Positions 1 through 6,706 of a stretch of DNA of 9,579 bases are shown piece by piece. The DNA is from Opitutus sp. GAS368 (GTDB taxonomy: Bacteria > Verrucomicrobiota > Verrucomicrobiia > Opitutales > Opitutaceae): the NCBI GenBank assembly GCA_945862035.1, contig CAMAXB010000105.1:1-9579 (forward strand), read 5' to 3'. A model generated the notes under the pieces. It ran no database searches, was not told where the DNA came from, and worked only from the letters and a program-made list of their open reading frames with translations. The translations under genes were made by a program, and so were the position numbers. Every line of letters starts with the position of its first letter. The first letter of the stretch is position 1.

Positions 1-1
1 G

Positions 2-1255
2 CTGGGCGTGCCCAACGACTTTGCCGCGATCTGGATCAACGACAACTACCTCGACTTGATCGTCCAGCGCCTGCGTCTCACTTCGGGCCGGGCGGTTGCG
101 GTCAAGCTAAAGAAAGTCATTGGCGGTCACGGCGCCCCCCCTGACCCGGCGTCGGCCGCGCCCCGCGCGCCCCGCGCCGCCGGCCGCCGCTCGACCGGAA
201 GCCGCAGCACCGAGGAACAGCGCAGCGCCTACACCGGCACGCTCAATCCGCGCAACACCTTCGAAACCTTCGTGGTGGGCAACAACAACCAGATGGCCCA
301 AGCGGCGGCCCGCGCGGTCGCCCAGGCCCCGGCCCAGGCCTACAATCCCCTTTTCCTCTACGGCGAGACCGGCCTCGGCAAGACGCACCTGATGCACGCC
401 ATCGGCCACGCGATCCTGCGCAGCAATCCCGACACGCGGATCACCTACCTCTCGACCGAGAAGTTCACTAACGAGTTCATCCAGGCCCTGCAGGAGAACG
501 CCCTCGTCAAGTTCCGCCAGCGCTACCGCAACGTCGATGTCCTCCTATTGGATGATGTGCAGTTTCTGGGGGGCAAGGAGCGTATCCAGGAGGAGTTCTT
601 CCACACGTTCAACGACCTCTTCGAGTCCGGAAAGCAGATCGTCCTCTCCAGCGACCGCCGCGCCTCGGAGATCCTGAAGCTCGAGTCACGCCTAGTCTCC
701 CGCTTCGAGTGGGGCCTGCCCGCCGACATCCAGGCGCCCGACTTCGAGACCCGCGTAGCCATCCTGCGCACCAAGGCCGCCTCCCTCAAGCTGGAGGTCC
801 CGGCCCCGGTCATCAATTTCATCGCCCAGAACATCGCGAAGAACATCCGCCGCCTCGAGGGCGCGCTGATCAAGGTGGCCAGCTACTCCGCCCTCACCGG
901 CAAGACGCTCGACATCGCCAGCGCCGAGATGCTGCTGCAGGACGTGTTGATGGAGCAGGCCCAGCAGGTCCTCACCATCGAGACCATCCAGAAGCGCGTA
1001 GCCGACCATTACCAGCTCCGCCACAGCGACATGACGAGCAAGCGCCGGCCCAACAACATCGCGATTCCCCGCCAGATCGCGATGTACCTGACCCGCACGC
1101 TGACCAAGCACTCTCTCCAGGAAATCGGCGACGCCTACGGCGGTCGCGACCACGGCACCGTCATCCATGCCTGCAAGGCCGTGGACAACATGATGGAGCA
1201 GGACGCCGCGACCCGCGGCAGCGTGGAGTTCCTCAAGGCCCAGCTCTCACGCTGA
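2..1255 (+). CDS. dnaA: Chromosomal replication initiator DnaA (5' end missing)
   Basis: DnaA is the AAA+ initiator that binds DnaA boxes at oriC and opens the duplex. The reading frame is open to the left edge and begins inside domain I (LGVPNDFAAIWINDNY), so the GTG at 8 is an internal valine and not the start; by family length about 40 residues are missing. A short, Pro/Ala/Arg-rich domain II (about 110-230) is followed by domain III from LNPRNTFETFVVG. Walker A (GETGLGKTH) is at 362-388 and Walker B (VDVLLLDDVQ) starts at 533. Sensor I (LSSDR), the Arg-finger region (LESRLVSRFEWG) and sensor II (NIRRLEGAL) follow. Domain IV ends with the DNA-binding signature GGRDHGTVIHA near 1139-1171. 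In this signature Gly occupies the position of E. coli Thr435. Identification is certain; the true start lies outside the window. Confidence 0.98.
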   Translation: MGVPNDFAAIWINDNYLDLIVQRLRLTSGRAVAVKLKKVIGGHGAPPDPASAAPRAPRAAGRRSTGSRSTEEQRSAYTGTLNPRNTFETFVVGNNNQMAQAAARAVAQAPAQAYNPLFLYGETGLGKTHLMHAIGHAILRSNPDTRITYLSTEKFTNEFIQALQENALVKFRQRYRNVDVLLLDDVQFLGGKERIQEEFFHTFNDLFESGKQIVLSSDRRASEILKLESRLVSRFEWGLPADIQAPDFETRVAILRTKAASLKLEVPAPVINFIAQNIAKNIRRLEGALIKVASYSALTGKTLDIASAEMLLQDVLMEQAQQVLTIETIQKRVADHYQLRHSDMTSKRRPNNIAIPRQIAMYLTRTLTKHSLQEIGDAYGGRDHGTVIHACKAVDNMMEQDAATRGSVEFLKAQLSR

Positions 1256-1279
1256 GCGCGGGCCGCGCAGAAGCGGCGG

Positions 1280-1436
1280 GGAATTTCGATTTTCGATTTT
1301 CGATTGCCGGATCGTTCCTCCCAAGTTTCTCACGTGGACCTTGGCTAGCCCGTTCCGCAACCCGCACTCGAAAATCCGCATTCCGCATTCCCAGGGGCTT
1401 GCGTGTCCAGCGATTGAAATCGAAAATCGAAATTCC
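1280..1436. repeat. Heptamer-armed inverted repeat element between dnaA and the next gene
   Basis: Two exact 20-nt arms, 1280-1299 and 1417-1436, are reverse complements separated by 117 nt. The left arm runs into three tandem copies of TTTCGAT (1284-1304); the right arm carries two copies of AAATCGA (1417-1430), and a further TCGAAAATCC lies at 1441-1450. The interior contains another CGAAAATCC (about 1373-1381), the doublet CCGCATTCCGCATTC, and a loosely complementary pair GGACCTTGGCTAGCC / GGCTTGCGTGTCC. The arms are AT-rich compared with the flanking genes. Inference: a non-coding, REP- or MITE-like palindromic element. A small 5-bp hairpin (1262-1277) lies just left of it. It carries no convincing gene; the reading through it from 1341 is low-complexity. 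Confidence 0.8.
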
Positions 1437-1451
1437 AAATTCGAAAATCCC

Positions 1452-1985
1452 ATGTCCCTCTCCCCCGAGCAAAAGCAGGCCGTCTCCGGTTGGGTCGCCG
1501 CCGGCGACAACCTCTCGACCGTCCAGAAGAAGCTCCTTGAGCAATTCAAGGTCTCGCTGACCTACATGGACGTGCGCTTCCTGGTCGACGACCTCAACCT
1601 CGCCCTCAAGGACCCGGCCCCAAAGATCGATGTGTCGGATCTCAGCAAGGCCAAGGCGGCCCCCGCCGCGGTGGACGAGATTTCCCCCGGGGGACCCGAG
1701 GACGATCCGATGACGCCCGGCGTGGCTCCCGAGGAATTCGCGGAGGATCTGCCCGCCTCCGGCGGCGCGGTCACCGTGAGCGTCGACCGCGTAACGCTGA
1801 TCCCCGGCGCCCTCGCCAGCGGCTCCGTCACCTTTAGCGATGGCGTCTCCGGCAAGTGGATTGTCGACAACTACGGCCGCCCCGGCTTCAGCGAGATCAG
1901 CCAGCCGGGCTACCGCCCAAGTCCGGCGGATGGCCAGGCTTTCATGCAGGAACTGAGCGCCGCCCTGCAGAAAAAGGGCATGTAA
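1452..1985 (+). CDS. Conserved dnaA-adjacent protein of unknown function, 177 aa
   Basis: I do not recognise a named family, although a similar architecture appears familiar from Verrucomicrobia. The N-terminal 50 residues (SPEQKQAVSGWVAAGDN ... VRFLVDDLN) look fully helical, with a possible helix-turn-helix-like spacing. Residues 52-105 form an acidic, Pro/Ala-rich linker. The C-terminal domain (106-177) looks mainly beta, with GSVTFSDGVSGKWIVDN and GRPGF, followed by PGYRPSPADGQAFMQEL and a terminal helix. There is no signal peptide or membrane segment, so it is probably cytoplasmic. ATG 1452 is chosen because the in-frame extension to 1341 only translates the intergenic repeat. No Shine-Dalgarno is visible; the repeat's TCGAAAATCC sits right before the ATG. 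Position after dnaA hints at, but does not prove, a replication-linked role. Confidence 0.85.
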   Translation: MSLSPEQKQAVSGWVAAGDNLSTVQKKLLEQFKVSLTYMDVRFLVDDLNLALKDPAPKIDVSDLSKAKAAPAAVDEISPGGPEDDPMTPGVAPEEFAEDLPASGGAVTVSVDRVTLIPGALASGSVTFSDGVSGKWIVDNYGRPGFSEISQPGYRPSPADGQAFMQELSAALQKKGM

Positions 1986-1994
1986 GCCTCATCC

Positions 1995-2019
1995 CGGGCC
2001 CGCGGAGATCGGGGGCCCG
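1995..2019. terminator. GC hairpin between convergent genes, possible bidirectional terminator
   Basis: CGGGCCC (1995-2001) pairs with GGGCCCG (2013-2019) around an 11-nt loop. It lies between the stop of the 177-aa protein and the stop of the Nramp-like gene, which converge here. No U-tract follows on either strand, so termination activity is uncertain. Confidence 0.3.
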
Positions 2020-2040
2020 ACGGACGCCGCCCGGAAGCAG

Positions 2041-3381
2041 TCAGCGCCAGAGGCGGCTGATTTGCTCGTAAAATTGCCAGAGCCCGACGGACGCCAAGCT
2101 CGCCGCCGAGGTCCACAGCATCACGGGCCAGACCCGGCCAGACTTCAGGCCGGGATCGAGGCGACGGAAATAGAAATAGACCGCCGCGCCGCCGAGGAAG
2201 GGCAGCAGGATCGCCTGGCCGATTCCGTTGATCACGATCAGCGTCACCGGCTGGGGCCACAGGAGATAAACGATGACGGCATAGATCGGCAGACCGATCG
2301 AGGCCCAGCGCACGCGGGCTCGAAAGGCCGCCGGATCGCCAGATTTTGCGAGTCCGAAGATGCCGAGCGCGTCCGCCACGAGCCGCGCATTGGACGCCGT
2401 CGCGGCAAAGGCCGTCGAATACAGCGTGGCGACCGCCCCGCCGATAAAGACCCAGAAGCCCATCGGACCGAAGGTCTCCACATACATCTGCGCCAGCGTG
2501 GGAATCATGTCCGCGTTCGTGACGCTCAGCCCTTTGGCGTGTAGCACAGCGGCGCCCAGCAGATAGAATCCCGCGGTGGTGGAGGTGTAGACCGCCATCG
2601 AGCACCAAGCATCGAAACGCATGACCCGGAGCCAGCCGCGGGCACGGGCCAGCCAGGCGGCATAGCCATCGCTGCGCGAACCCACCCGACGGGCATACCC
2701 TTTTTCGAGGCACCAGTAGGGATAGAAAATGAGTTCGGCGGCACCCACACCGATCACACCGAAAGCGGCAAAGACCGCGGCAAAATTGTCCGGCAGGCGG
2801 AAGCTGAACCCTTCCACCAGATTTGCGCCCGTGATGCGGAAAGGAGTCCCCTGCAGCAGAACGAGGGCGATCCCCGTGGCCACGATGAACGCCGCCACCA
2901 TCACCATGCACATGATCTCGATCAGCGCATACCGCCCGAATCCGATCAGCACGGAACATACAGCTCCGAGCGCAATGACCAACACCGGCACGGGCAAATC
3001 CACGCCCGCCATCCGGAGCACCTCGGCCGTTCCGCCCAGAATCCCGCCGATCACCGTGATCATCGCGATGAAGACGGGCAGCCAGATCCACATGATCCAC
3101 GAGACGCGGGCCCGCGGACCGGGCAGGCTGTCCAGCGCCTGCAGCGTCGTCACGCCGGTCGCGACCGCCTGCCGGCCGAGCTCGATTTGCACAAAGACCT
3201 TCACGATGCAGCCCAGCACAATCAGCCAAAGGAGGGAGAAGCCGTGCTCGGCCGCCACGCGCGGCGTGAGCACCAGCTCGCCAGTGCCGACGATGCCGGC
3301 CGTGAGAATCAAACCCGGCCCGACATGGCGCAGCGTGCTGAGCAGGCCCGTGGGGGCAGCGACACCGGGGTTGTGCGTCAT
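2041..3381 (-). CDS. Divergent Nramp-like divalent metal/cation transporter
   Basis: A 446-aa integral membrane protein with about 11 hydrophobic segments and the Nramp/LeuT-fold layout, including the GPG start of TM1 (VGPGLILTAGIV, residues 20-31) and EHGFSLLW following it. Canonical Nramp proteins bind metal through DPGN in TM1 and MPH in TM6. Here the TM1 position reads GTGE (32-35), and my alignment of TM6 reads GAAE (213-216), followed by an aromatic stretch, IFYPYWCLEKGY. Both canonical motifs are therefore missing and substrate cannot be assumed to be Mn/Fe; Mg or another ion is possible, as in Nramp-related branches lacking these motifs. The start ATG at 3381 is preceded by GAAGAGG, very close to it. 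It is divergent from sugE. The overlapping longer frame on the same strand is Arg-rich and rejected. Confidence 0.88.
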   Translation of the reverse strand: MTHNPGVAAPTGLLSTLRHVGPGLILTAGIVGTGELVLTPRVAAEHGFSLLWLIVLGCIVKVFVQIELGRQAVATGVTTLQALDSLPGPRARVSWIMWIWLPVFIAMITVIGGILGGTAEVLRMAGVDLPVPVLVIALGAVCSVLIGFGRYALIEIMCMVMVAAFIVATGIALVLLQGTPFRITGANLVEGFSFRLPDNFAAVFAAFGVIGVGAAELIFYPYWCLEKGYARRVGSRSDGYAAWLARARGWLRVMRFDAWCSMAVYTSTTAGFYLLGAAVLHAKGLSVTNADMIPTLAQMYVETFGPMGFWVFIGGAVATLYSTAFAATASNARLVADALGIFGLAKSGDPAAFRARVRWASIGLPIYAVIVYLLWPQPVTLIVINGIGQAILLPFLGGAAVYFYFRRLDPGLKSGRVWPVMLWTSAASLASVGLWQFYEQISRLWR

Positions 3382-3694
3382 GCCTCTTCAGCCAAGTCGG
3401 CGGTCGGGAGGCTGTCAATTGTCCAACCGGCGGCCCATCATCCTCGTGCTCCTCCTCGTTCTCGTTCTCGAATCTGGGTTCGCAGGAGAACGAGAACGAG
3501 TAAGAGAGCGAAAACGAGAACGAATCAGACGGAAGAAATAGGGCTGTATTTCCCCAACCGCCTGTGTTGCGCTGCGCCCAGCCATGTCAGGTGCCGATGG
3601 CGGAGGTTTCTTCCGTAGGCGCTGCCACCGGGCGGTTCGTCCGTCTGCTTCCTTCATCCTCGTTGCCCGTCCGAGCTATCAAACGCCTCCCGCC
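3382..3694. other. Divergent intergenic region, 313 nt, without a supported gene
   Basis: This gap separates the starts of the Nramp-like gene (-) and sugE (+), so both promoters should lie here, but no clear -35/-10 pair could be picked. It holds the CGAGAA-repeat hairpin (3455-3500) and a third copy of the repeat at 3515-3523. The readings that cross it are Arg/Thr-rich and show no family features. No ykkC, mini-ykkC or guanidine-III type aptamer was recognised upstream of sugE. Confidence 0.6.
3455..3500. repeat. Hexamer-repeat hairpin (CTCGTT / CGAGAA)
   Basis: CTCGTTCTCGTTCTC (3455-3469) is exactly complementary to GAGAACGAGAACGAG (3486-3500), giving a 15-bp stem around a 16-nt loop. 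The arms are tandem 6-nt units, and another CGAGAACGA occurs at 3515-3523. There is no T-run directly after the stem, so a terminator is unlikely. Inference: an intergenic palindromic repeat or a cruciform/RNA hairpin in the 5' region of the divergent genes. Confidence 0.75.
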
Positions 3695-4027
3695 ATGAAC
3701 ACTGCCTGGATCTACCTCGTCGTCGCCGGCATCTTGGAGGTCGTCTGGGCGGTCGGACTCAAGTCCACGTTCGGCTTCACCCGCCTCTGGCCGAGCGTGT
3801 TCACGTTGAGCTTCATGTTCGCCAGTTTCTTCCTGCTCTCACTCGCGCTCAAACAGCTGCCGATCGGCACCGCGTACGCGGTCTGGACCGGAATTGGCGC
3901 CGCGGGCGCGGCGCTGGTCGGCATGCTCTTCCTTGGAGAGTCCCGCGAGCTCGCCCGGATCGCCTGCGTGCTGCTGATCGTCAGCGGAGTCGTCGGCCTG
4001 AAGCTGCTGGCGAAACCCGCGGTCTGA
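3695..4027 (+). CDS. sugE: SugE/Gdx-type small multidrug resistance exporter
   Basis: A 110-aa protein of the small multidrug resistance family with four membrane helices. TM1 carries the essential glutamate (E15, in GILEVVWAVGLK), and TM2-TM3 show LPIGTAYAVWTGIGAAGAA, the hallmark of the SugE/Gdx subgroup. Characterised members are dual-topology homodimers that export guanidinium in exchange for protons and can also move small quaternary ammonium compounds. ATG 3695 is chosen because the protein then begins MNTAWIYLVVAG, matching the family, while the longer frame from 3584 adds only non-conserved residues. No Shine-Dalgarno is visible; a pyrimidine-rich CCTCCCGCC precedes the ATG. It stands alone, divergent from the Nramp-like gene and convergent with ligA. 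No guanidine riboswitch was recognised upstream. Confidence 0.95.
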   Translation: MNTAWIYLVVAGILEVVWAVGLKSTFGFTRLWPSVFTLSFMFASFFLLSLALKQLPIGTAYAVWTGIGAAGAALVGMLFLGESRELARIACVLLIVSGVVGLKLLAKPAV

Positions 4028-4068
4028 GCGGCCCCACGCCGCTTTCGGACCGGGGTCGGCGACTCCGG
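4028..4068 (+). terminator. Two small hairpins after sugE, possible terminator
   Basis: GCGGC-CCCAC-GCCGC (4028-4042) starts directly after the sugE stop and is followed by TTT. A second hairpin, CCGGGGTC-GGC-GACTCCGG (4050-4068), pairs over 8 bp with one G-U. The U-tract is short, so this is only a moderate candidate; the ligA stop lies 8 nt further on the other strand. Confidence 0.35.
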
Positions 4069-4076
4069 CTACAGAA

Positions 4077-6116
4077 TCATCCGACGAGGCGCAGGAATTC
4101 AGCCTCGTCGATCACCGGGACGCCGAGGGTCCGCGCCTTTTCCAACTTTGACCCGGCCTCCTCACCCGCGAGCACATAGCTCGTCTTCTTGCTGACACTG
4201 CCGCTGACCTTGCCGCCGGCGGCCTCGATTTTCTCCGTGGCGGCCTCCCGCGTGAGGGTGGGCAGCGTGCCGGTGAGCACGAAAGTCTTCCCGGCCAGAG
4301 CCGTGCCGGTCGGGGCCGTTTGCGCCGGCGCCATCGGACGCACGCCCAGCGCCGCCAACTCCGCCACCAGCGTCCGGTTCCGCGGTTCGTTGAAGTGCTC
4401 GAGGATGGCCAGCGCCATGGTCTCGCCGATGCCCTCGATCACACTGGCCTTTTTCTCCCCCACAAAATCGGAGAACTTCGCCTCGGTCAGGGCCTCGAGC
4501 GATCCGAACCGCCGTGCCAGATCCTTGGAGGCCGCCGCCCCGACATGGGTCACTCCCAAGCCGTGAATAAAGCGCCAGAGTTCGGCCCGTTTGCTGGACT
4601 CAATCGCCGCGAGCAGGTTGTCCGTGGATTTCTCGACGCTCTTACCGAGTGAGAGCAGGTTGTCGCGTCGCAGGCGATAGATGTCGGGGATACTGCGCAC
4701 CCAGCCTTTTTCGACGAGCCCGTCTACCATCGCGATGCCCAGGCCGTCGATGTCTACACAGGCCTTCGACGCAAAATGCTGCACCCGTCGCCGGACCTGC
4801 ACCGGGCATTCGTAGTTCGGGCAGCGCATCGCCACCTCGCCCTCGGGCTGGATGACCGGCGTGGCACACACCGGGCACTTCTCCGGGAACACATAGGGCA
4901 CGCACGTGGGCCGCCGCCGCGCGAGATTCGCGCCGATCACCGCCGGGATCACTTCGCCCGCCTTCTCGACAAAGACAAAGTCGCCGACACGGATATCCTT
5001 CCGCGCGATCTCGTCGCGATTGTGCAGCGTGGCGCGCGCGACAGTCGATCCGGCCAGCTGGACTGGATCCAATTCGGCCACGGGCGTGAGGACGCCTGTG
5101 CGGCCCACCTGCACGGTGATCGCCTTGAGCTCGGTCTCGGCGCGCTCCGCGGCAAACTTGAAGGCCATGGCCCAGCGCGGCGCCTTGCTGGTCACGCCGG
5201 CTTCGCGCTGCAATGCGATCGAGTCGAGTTTTACGACCGCTCCGTCCGTGGCATAGGCAAAGTGGTCCCGCAGGCCGTCGAGTTCCTGCACTGCCGCCCA
5301 GACCTCGTCCGGCCCCTGCGCAGACCAAAGGCGTTCCACCGTCGGCAACCCCCACGCGCGGACCGCGTGATGGCACCCCTGCTGGGTGGCCGGCCGGGCG
5401 GCCGCGGGCTCGCAGGCGCCCAGACCATAGAGGACAATCTCCAGTTTGCGCGCGGCCACCTCACGCGGGTCGAGCTGCTTGATCGTGCCGGCCGCGAGAT
5501 TGCGGGGATTTGCGTAAAGCGCCTCGCCCGCTTCCTCGCGCAGGCGGTTGATGCGCTCGAACTCTGCCAGCGTCAGATAAATCTCGCCGCGAATCTCGAT
5601 GAGCTCGGGGATCGGCGGCGCCCCGGGCGCCGCCTTCAACTCGAGGGGAAGCGTCGCGATCGTCCGCGCGTTGGCGGTGATGTCGTCGCCCTCGACGCCA
5701 TTCCCGCGCGTCACGGCGCGCACGAGCCGGCCCTGTTCGTAGGTGACGCTGACCGCCAGTCCGTCGATCTTCGGCTCGACCACGTAGGCGAGCGCGGGCC
5801 GGCCGAGCAGCTTCACCAGACGCGCGTCGAATTCGCGGAGCTCCGTTTCGGAGTAGGTGTTGTCGAGGCTCATCATCCGCTCGCGATGGCGGTAGGTGAC
5901 GAAGCCCTCGGTGCGGTCATCGCCGACCTGCGTGCTCGGCGAGGCCTCGGAACGAAACTGGGGAAACTTGGCCTCAAGGTCCGCGAGTTCCCGTTTCAGC
6001 CGGTCGTACTCGAAGTCGCTGATCTCCGGGGCCGACTGGCCATGGTAACGCCGGTCATGATGCGCGACCTCCGCCCGGAGTTGCTGGATGCGTGCGTCGG
6101 CCTGCGTCGGGGTCAT
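4077..6116 (-). CDS. ligA: NAD-dependent DNA ligase LigA
   Basis: LigA seals nicks in duplex DNA using NAD+, joining Okazaki fragments and completing repair. The 679-aa length is normal for the family and all domains are present in order. Domain Ia (about 1-70) is followed by the adenylation domain with the nucleotidylated lysine in EPKIDG (K116), then RGNGVEGDDIT, NPRNLAAGTIKQLD and KAPRWAMAFKF. The OB fold includes GRTGVLTPVAEL and ATLHN. A four-cysteine zinc finger uses C414, C417, C432 and C437. Helix-hairpin-helix motifs follow (GLGVTHVG, IEGIGE), and a BRCT domain runs from about 608 to the end (KTFVLTGTL ... AGSKLEKA). The ATG at 6116 overlaps the stop of the upstream vanZ-like gene as ATGA, so translation is probably coupled. 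No defects seen. Confidence 0.98.
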   Translation of the reverse strand: MTPTQADARIQQLRAEVAHHDRRYHGQSAPEISDFEYDRLKRELADLEAKFPQFRSEASPSTQVGDDRTEGFVTYRHRERMMSLDNTYSETELREFDARLVKLLGRPALAYVVEPKIDGLAVSVTYEQGRLVRAVTRGNGVEGDDITANARTIATLPLELKAAPGAPPIPELIEIRGEIYLTLAEFERINRLREEAGEALYANPRNLAAGTIKQLDPREVAARKLEIVLYGLGACEPAAARPATQQGCHHAVRAWGLPTVERLWSAQGPDEVWAAVQELDGLRDHFAYATDGAVVKLDSIALQREAGVTSKAPRWAMAFKFAAERAETELKAITVQVGRTGVLTPVAELDPVQLAGSTVARATLHNRDEIARKDIRVGDFVFVEKAGEVIPAVIGANLARRRPTCVPYVFPEKCPVCATPVIQPEGEVAMRCPNYECPVQVRRRVQHFASKACVDIDGLGIAMVDGLVEKGWVRSIPDIYRLRRDNLLSLGKSVEKSTDNLLAAIESSKRAELWRFIHGLGVTHVGAAASKDLARRFGSLEALTEAKFSDFVGEKKASVIEGIGETMALAILEHFNEPRNRTLVAELAALGVRPMAPAQTAPTGTALAGKTFVLTGTLPTLTREAATEKIEAAGGKVSGSVSKKTSYVLAGEEAGSKLEKARTLGVPVIDEAEFLRLVG

Positions 6117-6574
6117 GGCGTCGTATCAGGCACATTTGCCGCCGGATTTTCAACCCGCCGCTTGTGGGCGCCCACCGGCATCTCCAACCAGCGGCGATAC
6201 CAGCCCCAGCGAGCGTAGAGCGTCACGGCCAGCGCCGCGCCCAGCGTGTCCGCCACCCAGTCGGCCACCTCGACGTACCGTCCTGGGGTGTGCCCCTGAT
6301 GCCATTCATCGAGACCCCCGAAAGCGGAGACCAGCACGACGGCCCACCCCATGCCCAGAACCGGCCACGCGGCGACGCGCTCGACGCGCGCCACAAGGGT
6401 GGCCAGCAGACCAAAAACGAGGAAGTGGGCGAGCTTGTCGAAATTGGTGATCTCGGGCGCCGGCAGGGAGGACTGCCCCGAGGCCGTCGTGATCCCCACG
6501 GCCAGCGCGACGGGCCAGATCCAGCGAGGGATCACCAGGCTGCGGCGGGCGACGGGCGGGTTCGACGGAGTCAT
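6113..6574 (-). CDS. VanZ-family membrane protein
   Basis: A small integral membrane protein of 153 aa with about four hydrophobic segments. It carries the two VanZ signatures: DKLAHFLVFGLLA (D46-K47, H50-F51) and LDEWHQGHTPGRYVEVADWVADTLGA (D89, E90, H92, Q93, the PGR turn and D105). VanZ was named for low-level teicoplanin resistance in enterococci, but most chromosomal homologues have no established role; resistance should not be inferred. ATG 6574 is preferred; a TTG at 6613 would add 13 residues and cannot be excluded, since no ideal Shine-Dalgarno precedes either start. It is the upstream gene of a pair with ligA, overlapping it by ATGA. It is divergent from the secreted-protein genes to the right. 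Confidence 0.88.
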   Translation of the reverse strand: MTPSNPPVARRSLVIPRWIWPVALAVGITTASGQSSLPAPEITNFDKLAHFLVFGLLATLVARVERVAAWPVLGMGWAVVLVSAFGGLDEWHQGHTPGRYVEVADWVADTLGAALAVTLYARWGWYRRWLEMPVGAHKRRVENPAANVPDTTP

Positions 6575-6706
6575 GCGCGCCTGCGTTTCTCCGGTTCGCC
6601 ACCAATTCCGCAATCCGATTCTGTCGTACTCAGGCGAACAGGGGCCAATCCGGATGCGGCACCGCCCGGGAATGAAGCGCCCACATCCGGGTTCACACCT
6701 GTCTCC

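Noticed and set aside
1280..1450. CRISPR array from the TTTCGAT/ATCGAAA repeats
   Set aside because: Units are 7 nt, directly adjacent and without regular spacers, and no cas gene is present.
1341..1451. N-terminal extension of the 177-aa protein from ATG 1341
   Set aside because: It translates the intergenic repeat into repetitive residues (EIENRNSKFEN), so the start at 1452 is preferred.
1256..1451. oriC in the gap after dnaA
   Set aside because: No cluster of TTATCCACA-like DnaA boxes is visible; the repeats are TTTCGAT units. An origin could lie upstream of dnaA, outside the window.
1910..3418. A 502-aa open frame on the minus strand over the transporter gene
   Set aside because: It is Arg/Gly/Cys-rich with no membrane segments or family motifs, whereas the other minus frame gives a coherent Nramp-like membrane protein.
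4776..6218. A 480-aa open frame on the plus strand opposite ligA
   Set aside because: Antisense of an intact ligA in GC-rich DNA; composition is His/Arg/Leu-rich and nothing resembles a protein family.
6113..6574. Glycopeptide resistance gene
   Set aside because: VanZ-like membership is clear, but no vanHAX or vanRS genes are present, and chromosomal VanZ-family proteins are widespread with unknown roles.
6092..6706. The upstream part of the long plus-strand frame that ends at 7096
   Set aside because: It is antisense to the VanZ-family gene and low in sense; protein-like sequence only begins near 6707.
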